DNA from: Thiococcus pfennigii
GTDB lineage: Bacteria; Pseudomonadota; Gammaproteobacteria; Chromatiales; Chromatiaceae
Direction: 5' to 3'
NCBI RefSeq assembly: GCF_016583835.1
Contig: NZ_NRRW01000010.1
Coordinates: 1-64,000, forward strand
DNA length: 64,000 nucleotides
Part shown: in pieces, positions 1 through 7,708 of the stretch
Position numbering within the stretch: the first letter of the stretch is position 1
Layout: each line of letters starts with the position of its first letter
Position numbers and translations under genes: made by a program
Notes under the pieces: model-generated
Told to the model about the DNA's origin: nothing
Database searches by the model: none
What the model saw: only the letters and a program-made list of their open reading frames with translations

Positions 1-2
1 CG

Positions 3-221
3 CGCTTTCAGCGCCTGCGCCGGCGCCACTCGGCGGTGGAGTCGGCGATCAATGCGCTGGAGGCCCACGGCCTGGACCGCTGCCCGGATCACGGCCTCGA
101 CGGCTTCATGCGCTACGTCGCCTTGGCGGTGGTGGCGCGCAACCTCCATCGCCTCGGGGCGATCCTGCTGGCCAACGACAAGGCAGAGGCCGAGCGGCGC
201 CGACGAAAGCGCGCCGCCTGA
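3..221 (+). CDS. IS transposase, C-terminal part (5' truncated by window edge)
   Basis: The window opens inside a reading frame that stays open from base 3 to the TGA at 219-221. The protein reads ...RRRHSAVESAINALE..., then HGLDRCPDHGLDGF and YVALAVVARNLHRLG, and ends in a basic tail. This HSAVES...HGLDRC...VARNLH pattern is the C-terminal end of transposases annotated as ISNCY/IS1202-like, where the glutamate of VES is the likely last catalytic acidic residue; I recall this from the family and it is not proven here. The N-terminus lies outside the window, so I cannot say whether the element is intact. No terminal inverted repeat is obvious in the bases after the stop. Its presence fits the decayed gene fragments in the next 5 kb. 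Confidence 0.75.
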   Translation, partial: RFQRLRRRHSAVESAINALEAHGLDRCPDHGLDGFMRYVALAVVARNLHRLGAILLANDKAEAERRRRKRAA

Positions 222-384
222 GCGCCTCGCGCGGGCCATCGGGGCCGATCCGAGGGACGGGTCTGTCCAATGGACGCGGAAGATGAAAGCAATTCACATC
301 GCCCCCCCGTATTCCTCGCTGACGGCCTCGATCCGAATGAAAAGCCGCCGCCGGGGCGGCATGAGGCCAGCGGTTTTTTTGAAT

Positions 385-699
385 TCAACGGGGTTTTCTT
401 CCAGGCACTAGGTAGCGACCATCGACCTTCTCGGTGTAGAGAATCTTGGATGTACGCGGCTCGCTTCCCGGCGCCAGGCTCACCACCTCGTCGTTGTCCA
501 GGTTGATCTTGAACAGGCTGGGCAGGTTCGCCATCGCAGGAAGCCCTCGGGTGCATTCGCCCTGTTCTGGGCAGACGACGGCCTGCTGCGCGGCGCAGAA
601 GATCGTGCCGGTGTCATCGGCCAGCACGCTCGTTGCCAGTAGTCCGAATCCAATCAGCGTGGCGGCGGCGAGTGGCGACAAGGTTCGCTCATGGGTCAT
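385..699 (-). CDS. Small exported protein of unknown function (104 aa)
   Basis: The ATG at 697-699 opens a 104-residue protein with a short basic start, a hydrophobic segment at residues 8-26 (AAATLIGFGLLATSVLA) and an alanine-type signal peptidase I site before DDTGTIF. The mature part has four cysteines in its first half (FCAAQQAVVCPEQGECTRG), suggesting disulfides in the periplasm. It ends in a YTEKVDGRYLVPG stretch. Small secreted proteins with a GTIFC...C pattern followed by NLP.F.KI.L occur as hypothetical proteins in related bacteria, so I believe it is a real gene, but I do not recognise a function. It stands alone: downstream lies the IS end and upstream about 440 bp without a convincing gene. 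Confidence 0.6.
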   Translation of the reverse strand: MTHERTLSPLAAATLIGFGLLATSVLADDTGTIFCAAQQAVVCPEQGECTRGLPAMANLPSLFKINLDNDEVVSLAPGSEPRTSKILYTEKVDGRYLVPGRKPR

Positions 700-1137
700 G
701 GGTCATCTCCATCGTTGATTCAACACGATTGGCGTCCTGATCCAGCGCGGATCGCCACCTCAGTAACTCCCGGCAACCCCCTAGGATGGGCAGGGGGACG
801 ATGCCCATCGATCCCGGTCACCGACATGTCTGCAACCCCGATCCGCCCACCGAGCGACTCAGACGATGGGCCTCCCCGGGCGCTGCCCGTCCTGTGGCCT
901 TCCCTCGTCGTGCATGGCGCTATGCGGCGACCGGCCGGGAAGATCCGCCGACGTTGCTCGAGACCGGCGGCCATCGGGGAAGCGGAAATCGCGTTTTCGC
1001 TTCGCGTCTTGAAAAATTGCCTGGATGGCAATTTTTCTAAGGTCCCCTTCAGGTGGGCTAGGCGACAGAACATCTTCTTGATGCGCGGCTTGGACCGGCC
1101 CCCCGGGGAAATCATGGAGCTGAGCCAGAGATAAAGT
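700..1137. other. Intergenic stretch without a convincing gene
   Basis: Open frames exist on both strands (for example 720-1115 minus), but they lack family-like composition, are rich in Arg/Pro/Gly as expected from G+C-rich noncoding DNA, and have no ribosome-binding site. The only clear structure is the hairpin at 1011-1037. Confidence 0.5.
1011..1037. other. A+T-rich perfect hairpin, possible bidirectional terminator
   Basis: GAAAAATTGCC (1011-1021) pairs perfectly with GGCAATTTTTC (1027-1037) around the loop TGGAT. On either strand the 3' arm ends in a run of five Ts, as in a rho-independent terminator with the U-tract inside the stem. A related but weaker hairpin with the same ATTGCC/GGCAAT core lies at 37970-37990. 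It sits between the AI-2E/glgX remnants and the small exported protein gene, both read leftward. Confidence 0.4.
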
Positions 1138-1299
1138 CTAGCCCAACACCAGCACGACAGCGCCCACGAAGAGCCCGACGATGCCGGGGGTGATGAAGCT
1201 GCCGATCGCGCCGACGAAGATCACCACCATGGGTACCCCGACGCCGCGGCCGAGTAGGATGGGCTTCAGGACGCTGTCGATCGTGCCCACGAAGGGGCT
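1138..1299 (-). pseudogene. Remnant of an AI-2E/PerM family transporter (C-terminus only)
   Basis: On the minus strand one frame reads SPFVGTIDSVLKPILLGRG, then VPMVVIFVGAIGSF, then GIVGLFVGAVVLVLG and stops at the TAG at 1138-1140. This matches the final membrane segments of AI-2E family exporters, which have the conserved LKP.LLGRG and GLF.GAVVLALGY patterns. Only about 53 residues of roughly 350 remain, and there is no start codon. The upstream end runs directly into a fragment of glycogen-debranching enzyme in a different frame, so the two are remnants joined by deletion, not a functional fusion. Confidence 0.7.
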
Positions 1300-1582
1300 C
1301 CAGCTCGTCGGCCGTGAAGCCGAGCCCCTCGAGGTAGGGGATCTTGTCGATCAGCCCGGCATAGGTGCCCCGTCGCCGCTCGGGCACGCCGGCGCTCGGG
1401 TGCCGGGTGAAGCCGCCTACGTGCATCTCGTGGATGACCGTCTGGGAAAAGGGACGGCGAAGCGGCTCGTCTCCCTCCCAGTCGTAGCCAGAGACGTCCG
1501 CCACCAGGCTCTTCATTGCGACGGCCGTGTTGTCGCCGGGGGCAGAGGCGGCCTGGCGGTCATAGCCGCGAGGCATCGCCAC
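1292..1582 (-). pseudogene. glgX: Remnant of glycogen debranching enzyme GlgX (N-terminal-middle fragment)
   Basis: About 97 residues on the minus strand carry typical GlgX/isoamylase text: PRGYDRQAA, DNTAVAMKSLVAD, YDWEGDEPLRRPFSQTVIHE, MHVGGFTRHPS, RGTYAGLIDKIPYLEGLG. In full-length GlgX this lies just before the catalytic barrel. The match ends at about ADELEP near base 1297, where the family would continue VELLPV, and an AI-2E transporter fragment follows in another frame. There is no recognisable GlgX sequence upstream of 1582 either. The gene is therefore dead, with both ends lost. Confidence 0.75.
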
Positions 1583-1764
1583 GCAAGGGCGCCGGCTGAG
1601 CCGCGTGTCGCGGCACGGCGGTCAAGGTCCCTCGCGCAACACGGGATGTGGTGGCCGCGGTCCTCCTGGTCCTTTCTTCTCTCGCCGTCTCTCCGGTGGC
1701 GTCAGCCCCTGTCATCGGCTTGGTTTGTGTCCGCCATGGATTAACAGAGGATCCAGGATGGGGC

Positions 1765-1815
1765 GGCAGCGAGGGCAGCGAGGGCAGCGAGGGCAGCGAG
1801 GGCAGCGAGGGCAGC
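1765..1815. repeat. Tandem 9-bp repeat (GGCAGCGAG), five full copies plus a partial one
   Basis: The nonamer GGCAGCGAG starts at 1765 and repeats exactly at 1774, 1783, 1792 and 1801; a sixth copy is cut off after GGCAGC at 1815. It sits 34 bp beyond the stop codon of the SulP transporter gene. As it is a multiple of three it stays open in several frames, which creates spurious ORFs with Gly-Ser-Glu or Ala-Leu-Ala repeats. Confidence 0.95.
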
Positions 1816-1849
1816 AGGGTGGGTGGCGGTGCGCGGTCGAACAGGTTTC

Positions 1850-3664
1850 TCAGTGCTCGTCAGTGTCGAAACTGGTTCGAGATTCCTCCCGCTCATCCGC
1901 GGATCCCGGCACCTGTTCGACATCCGGCCCGGTTGCCGAGTGGTCCGCCGCCGCGCGCAACTCGCGGTAAGCATGGAGCGTCCTGCGCAAGGTGGGAAAG
2001 TGCCGCGCCGCGATAGGACTGTCGCTCAGGCCCTTGGCGCTGCGCCATTCGGCCGTTTCGGTCTGGCGTCCGGCGACCACGAGTTCGGCACCACGCTCCC
2101 GCAGGGTCTGCGACAGACTCTTCAGCGCATCGTAGCCAGTGACGTCCACCTGGGTCAGCGGCATCGCGTCGAGCGCGAACCACCTGAGATCGGGGCCGGC
2201 CGCGGCGATGGCCGCCAGCGCTTGCTGTTTGAAATAGGGGGCGTTGAAGAACACCAGCGGGGCGTTGAAACGGAACATCATCAGGCCTGGCTCGGTCGTC
2301 GCCCCCGGATGGCGGGCGACGGAATGGAAGCCCGACAGGCCCTCTGCCTTGCCGAGGATCTCGATCCGCGGGCGCGAGGTGACCTGCACGAAACGCAGCA
2401 CCGCCAAGATGACGGCTACCAGGATGGCCTGGATGGCGCCCACCCAGATCACGCCCACGGTAGCCAGCAGCGACAACGCGAACTCGCGGCGATCGAGCCG
2501 ATAGAGCTCCGCGAGTGTCCGGATGTCCAGCAGTGAAAAAGACGCCATGATGAGCACCGCGCCGAGCGCCGCGATCGGCACATAGCGCAGCGGCTCGGTA
2601 AGGAAGAGCAGCACGATGGCGATTGTCGCCGCGGCGACCAGCCCTGTGATCTGGGTGCGGCCGCCCGAGGCGTCGGCCATCGCGGTGCGCGAATCCGCGC
2701 CGCTGATCGCGAAGCCTTGCGACAGGGATGCGGCGAGGTTCGCCGCCCCCAGCGCGGCAAACTCACGGTCCACGTCGATCTCGTAACGGTTCTTGGCGGC
2801 GAAGCTGCGCGCCGTGAGCATCATGCTGGAGAAGCTGACCAGCGCGAGCCCGGCCGCCGCACCGGCCAAGTCGTCGAGCAGATCGAGCGAGAAATGCGGC
2901 AGCTTGAGCTCCGGCAGGCCTGCCGGCACCGCGCCGACCACGGCGACGCCCCGACTATCCAGCCCGAGCAGTGCCACCACGAGCCCGGCGACCACCAGCG
3001 CCACCAGCGCGGCCGGCAGGCGCGGCAGCAGGCGTGCCGAGAGCGCGAGCACGGCGAAGGTACCCGCCCCGACGGCCAGCGTCGGCCAGTGGGTCTGCCC
3101 GATTTGGCTCACGATCTCCACCAGCTTGGGCAGGATGCCGTGCGCCTCGACGGGAAACCCGAACAGCTTGCCGAGTTGCCCGGCGAGGATGTGCAGCGAG
3201 ATGCCGTTCAGGAAACCGATCAGGATGGGCTTGGAGAGGAAGTCCGCGAGGGCGCCCAAGCGCAGGAAGCTCGCGCCGATGCAGAAGAGGCCCGCAAGCG
3301 CCGCGAGCGTGATCGACAGCGACAGGTACAGCGCCTCATCGCCCGCGGCCAGGGGCGCCACCGCCGCGGCGACCAGCGCGCAGGTCGCGGCATCCGGGCC
3401 GACGATGAGTTGGCGGGAGGTGCCGAAGAGGGCATAGGCCACCAGCGGCAGGATGCTGACATAGAGACCGACTACCGGGCTGAAGCCGGCGAGCTGGGCA
3501 TAGGCGACGCCGACTGGCAGCGCGACGGCCGCCACGGACAGGCCGGCGATCAGGTCGTGCGGCAGATCCGCGCGACGATAGCCGAGCAGCGCGGATAGGC
3601 CGGGTGCGACGCGTGCCAGGCGGCCGACCGCGCCCGTTGGGGTAGCCATGGCCTCGGTTGTCAT
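1850..3664 (-). CDS. SulP family inorganic anion transporter with STAS domain
   Basis: An integral-membrane SulP permease of about 604 residues, expected to move sulfate, bicarbonate or another anion across the inner membrane. The N-terminal family signature is clear: GYRRADLPHDLIAGLSVA, AVALPVGVAYAQLAGFSPVVGLY and FGTSRQLIVGPDAATCAL. About a dozen hydrophobic segments follow. A C-terminal STAS domain (about the last 130 residues) contains LRWFALDAMPLTQVDVTGYDAL, the usual position of the STAS core. I chose the ATG at 3664 (MTTEAMATP) because AGGAGAG lies eight bases upstream; a longer start at 3727 has no such site. The substrate cannot be read from sequence. Its neighbour upstream is a PPK2 kinase on the same strand, 130 bp away. 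Confidence 0.92.
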   Translation of the reverse strand: MTTEAMATPTGAVGRLARVAPGLSALLGYRRADLPHDLIAGLSVAAVALPVGVAYAQLAGFSPVVGLYVSILPLVAYALFGTSRQLIVGPDAATCALVAAAVAPLAAGDEALYLSLSITLAALAGLFCIGASFLRLGALADFLSKPILIGFLNGISLHILAGQLGKLFGFPVEAHGILPKLVEIVSQIGQTHWPTLAVGAGTFAVLALSARLLPRLPAALVALVVAGLVVALLGLDSRGVAVVGAVPAGLPELKLPHFSLDLLDDLAGAAAGLALVSFSSMMLTARSFAAKNRYEIDVDREFAALGAANLAASLSQGFAISGADSRTAMADASGGRTQITGLVAAATIAIVLLFLTEPLRYVPIAALGAVLIMASFSLLDIRTLAELYRLDRREFALSLLATVGVIWVGAIQAILVAVILAVLRFVQVTSRPRIEILGKAEGLSGFHSVARHPGATTEPGLMMFRFNAPLVFFNAPYFKQQALAAIAAAGPDLRWFALDAMPLTQVDVTGYDALKSLSQTLRERGAELVVAGRQTETAEWRSAKGLSDSPIAARHFPTLRRTLHAYRELRAAADHSATGPDVEQVPGSADEREESRTSFDTDEH

Positions 3665-3793
3665 CCGCTCGTCTCTCTCCTGATGCAGGGCGCGAAGCCC
3701 GAGGGGTCCCAGTCCACTGACGCCCATGCCGAGGCCTGCGCCGGCGGTCGGGTGGCGACGCGCGGCGGGCGCCGCCCGCGATCGTGCGTGGGC

Positions 3794-4633
3794 TCAGTAG
3801 ACCTCGGGTACCAGCTTGAGCGGATAGTCCGGCTCGCGGTAGTCGCCGCGTTTCTGGCGCTTGGGCAGCTCGACCTTCTCGCGCGGTAGCTCCTCGTAGG
3901 GGACCTTGCTCAGAAGGTGGCGGATGATGTTGAGCCGCGCGCGCTTCTTGTCGTCGGAGCGAGCCACGTACCAGGGCGCCCAGGCGGTGTCGGTGGTCGC
4001 GAACATCTCGTCGCGGGCGCGGGAATAGTCGTACCAGCGGCTGTAGGACTGCAGATCCATCGGCGAGAGCTTCCAGATCTTGCGCCCGTCGTCGATGCGC
4101 GCCTCGAGCCGTCGGGTCTGCTCCTCCATGCTGACCTCGAGCCAATACTTGATGAGGACGATCCCGGAATCGACCATCAGCTTCTCGAACTCCGGAATGA
4201 TCGCGAGGAAGCGCTTCGCCTGCTCCTCGGTGCAGAAGCCCATCACGCGCTCGACACCGGCGCGGTTGTACCAGCTGCGGTCCCAGATCACCACCTCACC
4301 AGCAGCTGGCAGGTGCGGTATATAGCGCTGCCCGTACATCTGGCTCTTCTCGCGCTCGGTCGGGGAGGGCAGCGCGATGACGCGGAACACGCGCGGGCTC
4401 ACGCGCTCGGTGATCGCCTTGATGGTGCCGCCGTTACCGGCCCCGTCGCGGCCCTCGAACACGACGCAGACCTTGAGCCCCTTGTGGCGGACCCACTCCT
4501 GGAGCTTCACCAGCTCCACATGCAGCGTGCGGAGCTCCCTCTCGTAGGTCTTGGTCTTCATCTTGCCGGCCTTATCGGGCGGGCTGCCGCCGCCCTCTTG
4601 CCCTTTCGCCTTCTTGCCTTTGGGCGGACTCAT
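3794..4633 (-). CDS. ppk2: Polyphosphate kinase 2 (PPK2) with altered Walker A motif
   Basis: A 279-residue PPK2-family protein. These enzymes use polyphosphate to phosphorylate nucleotides (or the reverse) in the cytoplasm. Family signatures are present through the length: VVFEGRDGAGNGGTIKAITE (about 58-75), RVFRVIALPSPTEREKSQ, YIPHLPAAGEVVIWDRSWYN (Walker B Asp at about 118), RAGVERVMGFCTEEQA, YWLEVSMEEQTRRLEARIDD and KIWKLSPMDLQSYSRWYDY. The length is normal. The oddity is in Walker A: family members read GRDAAGKGGTIK, while here residue 67 is asparagine (codon AAC) and residue 64 is glycine. Loss of the phosphate-binding lysine would be expected to cripple catalysis, yet the rest is intact. 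Residues 1-25 are a Lys/Gly-rich tail common in this family. A short conserved partner gene lies 49 bp upstream on the same strand. Confidence 0.9.
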   Translation of the reverse strand: MSPPKGKKAKGQEGGGSPPDKAGKMKTKTYERELRTLHVELVKLQEWVRHKGLKVCVVFEGRDGAGNGGTIKAITERVSPRVFRVIALPSPTEREKSQMYGQRYIPHLPAAGEVVIWDRSWYNRAGVERVMGFCTEEQAKRFLAIIPEFEKLMVDSGIVLIKYWLEVSMEEQTRRLEARIDDGRKIWKLSPMDLQSYSRWYDYSRARDEMFATTDTAWAPWYVARSDDKKRARLNIIRHLLSKVPYEELPREKVELPKRQKRGDYREPDYPLKLVPEVY

Positions 4634-4681
4634 CGCGAGGTCACTCCGAGGTGGTATCGATGCGGCGAGAAGGGCTGGCGG

Positions 4682-4966
4682 CTAGTCGCCCTTGCCCTGC
4701 TCGTTCTCTAGCCCCTTGGCGGTAATCTCCTTATAGAGGGCGATGCTGCGCATGTAGAGCGCTTGCAGGTCGGGCCGGTCGCCGATGTGCCGCTTGATGT
4801 CTTCGGCGTCTCTGAATACCGCCTCCAGGTGGGCGATGTCCGTATCGTCGAGCCGCTCGCCGCGGTCGACCTTCGCCTTGATGTCGAGTGCCCGCGGCAG
4901 CCGAAACTTCTCGAACCGCTCCAGCACCACAGCGATCACGCCTTCTTGTTTCGAAACCTCGGTCAT
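4682..4966 (-). CDS. Small conserved protein next to PPK2 (94 aa), function unknown
   Basis: The ATG at 4966 is preceded by GGAGTCCCC. The 94-residue protein ([20 protein letters not shown]...) is charged, predicted mostly helical, without membrane segments or signal peptide; it contains [17 protein letters not shown] and [16 protein letters not shown]. Short proteins of this kind with an ALDIK.KVD.GE.L core are found beside other genes in gammaproteobacteria and remain uncharacterised. It is co-oriented with ppk2 with a 48-bp gap, so the two probably share a transcript. I do not assign a function. Confidence 0.7.
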   Translation of the reverse strand: MTEVSKQEGVIAVVLERFEKFRLPRALDIKAKVDRGERLDDTDIAHLEAVFRDAEDIKRHIGDRPDLQALYMRSIALYKEITAKGLENEQGKGD

Positions 4967-5118
4967 GGGGACTCCTCGAACGCAGCGAATGGTTGGGGAC
5001 GATCAACGGGGGCGACGGGCTGCGCCCCAGATGCCAGTTTTCGTTCTTTGGGTCGTTCTGGCGGCATGATGAGCAGGGAACCGCTCAGGATGACGTTGTG
5101 GGCCGCCTATGACGGAGT

Positions 5119-5430
5119 CTAGCGCCTTTTTTGGTTCCGACCTGCTCGCATCAGGTATTTGCGCCTCAGACCGCGCTGCACGAAGGTGATCGGCACGCCG
5201 CGGCGGGCGAAGCCGACGACGCTGACCTGCCCGGCCTCCCTGATGCAGATGCCAACGCTGACGGTATTGGCCGAGGCACCGACCAGGGTCGCGTTGCCGC
5301 CGGGTGTGGCGTCGAACCCCATCACGATGACGACCGGCAATCGGGAAACCCTGGCGACATCCCGAGCGCCCTGGCGATGAGATTGGCACCCTCTCAGGCC
5401 GACCATGTAGCCGCCACCAAGCCGCTTCAA
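5119..5430 (-). pseudogene. Remnant of an ArsB/NhaD/SLC13-type ion permease
   Basis: The frame contains GGNATLVGASANTVSVGICI, REAGQVSVVGFARRGVPITF and VQRGLRRKYL. This matches the last conserved block of the ion-transporter superfamily that includes ArsB, NhaD and SLC13 carriers (GGN.T.IGASAN...A......F..F...G.P.TL.Q). Such proteins have 400 or more residues and ten or more membrane segments; here only about 60 residues are recognisable, and the preceding part (VIVMGFDATPGG) is already degraded. A C-terminal stump is the simplest reading. The nearby IS end and the glgX/AI-2E stump support local decay. Confidence 0.6.
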
Positions 5431-5788
5431 TAGCGGCTGGCGCGCGGAATGAGCCTACAAGGATCTTTCACCGTTGCGGGATCTGGCCATGCCAAGTGCT
5501 CTCTCCTGCCTCGGATGGGGACGATCAGCCTGGACCGAGCATCCCCGGCTTGGTGGGTGGATGGCCGAGCGCTTCGCGAGCCCACGCGCGAGTCGATTGC
5601 ATCGCTCGGTCGTCGTGAAATATGCTCCGCAGCCAGGCAAGTCCGAACCGTCCCCGCGGCGTCCATGGCGATCAATGGCTCTCCGAACCAGGATGGGTGC
5701 TAACAGGCCATGGGCTGACCACAATCCCAACAGGGTAGGCGGACGCGGTGCGCTACGCCCGCCGTTCACCGCAACTCAGGTGCCTGCG
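5431..5788. other. Intergenic stretch, nothing convincing
   Basis: A plus-strand frame in phase with the downstream lipoprotein gene stays open from 5474, but the signal peptide and lipobox of that protein place its start at 5789. A minus-strand frame (5455-5769) has no recognisable content. The stretch probably holds the promoter of the lipoprotein gene, but I see no strong -35/-10 pair. Confidence 0.4.
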
Positions 5789-7186
5789 ATGACTCGCCTG
5801 CCGATGCTGTCTGTGAGCGGCCTGGCGGTCTTGCTTCTGCTCGGCTGCGCCAGCCAGCCGCGCGAGCTGATGCCAACGCCCGCCCTCTACCAATCGCCCG
5901 GCGGCGTGCCGCTGTTCGACCTGCCGCGCGAGGCACGGCCGAAGCCGGCCCTCGATCTGCTCTACGTCACCGACCGGGCGCCCGAGAGCGAGCCTGAGAG
6001 CATGCTCCCCTACGGCCAGGGTCGGGCGCGACGGATCGCCTTCGGCGCGGCCGAGGTGCAGATCGGGCCGGACCTCAGCTGGGAGGAACTGGCCGAGCAG
6101 AGCCGACTGGCCCAGCGTACCCGCCCTGTCCAGCTGGAGCTCGGCGCGGTGCGCGAGCTCGGCGTCTTCCCCGAGGAGCCCTATCGGTTCGAGCAGCTCC
6201 CGAGTGGCCAGCTCGTCCCCGATCGCGCCGAACGGGCGCGTCATGCGGCGGCCCGGAAGGAGCTTCAGGCCGAGGTCGCGCGGCGGCTCGCCGCGGCGCC
6301 GAAGAAGGACGTCCTGCTCTACGTCCACGGCTTTAACGAGACCTTCGCGACGGCCGCCTACACGGCCGCGGATCTCTGCCATTTCCTCGGCCGCGAGTCG
6401 GTCTGCGCCTTCTTCACCTGGCCGGCGTCGTCGACCGGCAACGTCCTGATCTCCTACACGACGACGACCGAGTCCGCGGACTATGCCGTCGAGCATCTGA
6501 AAAAGACCCTCCGCATCCTCGGCACGACCCCTGGGGTCGAGCGCTTGCAGCTGCTCGCCCATAGCCGGGGCACCGAGCTGATGCTCAAGGCCGTGCGCGA
6601 GCTGGCGCTGGAGGCGATCGCTGCAGGCCGGGAGCCGGCGATCCTCTACAAGATCGACCATCTCGTCCTGCTCTCGCCGGACATCGACGTGGAGATTGCC
6701 TCGCAGCAGGTCACCGGTTTCCTCTCGGACCCCGACTTGGTCACGGTCTGGCCGGAGGCACGCCTGCCGCGCATCCTCGAAGGTCGCCTAACCATCTACG
6801 CATCGCCCGAGGACCGGGCGCTGCTGGTTTCCAAGATCCTGTTCCGCAGTCGCCACCGCGTCGGGCAACTACGGCCCGAGGATATCCCGCCGAAGTTCCA
6901 GGAGTATCTCGATAACATCGGCCGTGTGGATCTCATCTCTTTCGAAGGCAAGCGGACGGATCTGTTCGGGCACTCCTACTTCACTTCGAGCCCGCAGGTC
7001 AGCTCGGATCTGGTGCAGATGCTCCGCTACGGCAAGCGGCTCGGCGAGCCGGGGCGTCAACTGCGCCGGACGGGCCCGGTGACCTGGGAATTCCCCAATG
7101 GGGAAGAGGGGCCAGCGCTGGCCGACGGCGCGCGCCGGGATGCGCCGCCCGATGCGATCACGGGGCCCGCTTGGCACGGCATCTGA
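5789..7186 (+). CDS. Lipoprotein alpha/beta hydrolase (DUF900 family)
   Basis: The start at 5789 gives a 465-residue protein beginning with a classic lipoprotein signal: MTRLPMLSVSGLAVLLLLGC, with Cys20 as the lipidation site. The body is a DUF900-type alpha/beta hydrolase: ALDLLYVTDRAPE (strand near the start), VLLYVHGFNETFATAAYTAA (oxyanion/HG region), CAFFTWPASSTGNVLISY, then LQLLAHSRGTELML carrying the nucleophile in an A-H-S-R-G elbow. VLLSPDIDVEIASQQV may supply the acid, and DLFGHSYF near the C-terminus is a good candidate for the catalytic histidine. The substrate is unknown. It is probably membrane-anchored facing the periplasm. It is followed after 93 bp by a membrane protein and a HlyD-type protein on the same strand. 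The start has only a weak ribosome site, so the upstream extension cannot be fully excluded. Confidence 0.85.
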   Translation: MTRLPMLSVSGLAVLLLLGCASQPRELMPTPALYQSPGGVPLFDLPREARPKPALDLLYVTDRAPESEPESMLPYGQGRARRIAFGAAEVQIGPDLSWEELAEQSRLAQRTRPVQLELGAVRELGVFPEEPYRFEQLPSGQLVPDRAERARHAAARKELQAEVARRLAAAPKKDVLLYVHGFNETFATAAYTAADLCHFLGRESVCAFFTWPASSTGNVLISYTTTTESADYAVEHLKKTLRILGTTPGVERLQLLAHSRGTELMLKAVRELALEAIAAGREPAILYKIDHLVLLSPDIDVEIASQQVTGFLSDPDLVTVWPEARLPRILEGRLTIYASPEDRALLVSKILFRSRHRVGQLRPEDIPPKFQEYLDNIGRVDLISFEGKRTDLFGHSYFTSSPQVSSDLVQMLRYGKRLGEPGRQLRRTGPVTWEFPNGEEGPALADGARRDAPPDAITGPAWHGI

Positions 7187-7279
7187 TGGCGCGTCGGTTG
7201 ACGGGTTCGCGAGAGGGCGTGAGCGGACGGATGCGTCGGGGCGCCCGAACTTAACCACAACGAGCGAGGAGTTTCGCAG

Positions 7280-7705
7280 ATGGCGGACCAGCTACACCCA
7301 GCCGCGATCCATCACTTGCCGCCCTTCGTGACGGCGCCGGGGGAGACCGATGTGCTCTTCGGGGTCGCGGCCATCTCGGTGATATTGGTTGTGGTCGGCA
7401 TCGGTGTCTTCTACTTCAAGCTCCACGCCCTGCCGGAGCAACTGGCCCATCGCGGCCAGAAGGTGCAGTTCCAGATCGTCGCCGTGCTGGGGCTCATCGC
7501 CCTTTTCACGCACAATCATGCCTTCTGGATCGCCGGGCTCTTGCTTGCCCTGATCCCGATTCCCGACTTCACGACGCCGCTGTCGTCCATCGCGGGCTCG
7601 CTCGAGCGGATCGCCGCCGGAACTGGGCGGGCGGCCGAGCCCTCGCCGCCGCGGGAAGAGCCCCCGCCTGCCGTCGGCCAACCGATCGCGCAACAGGAGG
7701 CATGA
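7280..7705 (+). CDS. Small membrane protein upstream of HlyD-type gene
   Basis: A 141-residue protein with GAGGAG ten bases before its ATG. Two hydrophobic segments are clear: VLFGVAAISVILVVVGIGVFYF (about 25-47) and VAVLGLIALF with FWIAGLLLALIPI (about 68-98). The C-terminal 35 residues are Pro/Glu-rich and presumably cytoplasmic. It ends three bases before the start of the HlyD-type gene, so the two are translationally linked. Pairing of a small inner-membrane protein with a HlyD/EmrA-like fusion protein is common for DUF-type efflux units. I infer it helps anchor or assemble the HlyD protein; no enzymatic motif is visible. Confidence 0.75.
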   Translation: MADQLHPAAIHHLPPFVTAPGETDVLFGVAAISVILVVVGIGVFYFKLHALPEQLAHRGQKVQFQIVAVLGLIALFTHNHAFWIAGLLLALIPIPDFTTPLSSIAGSLERIAAGTGRAAEPSPPREEPPPAVGQPIAQQEA

Positions 7706-7708
7706 GCC

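Noticed and set aside
720-1115. 131-residue minus-strand open frame between the exported protein and the AI-2E remnant
   Set aside because: No family-like text, no ribosome site; it contains the 1011-1037 hairpin.
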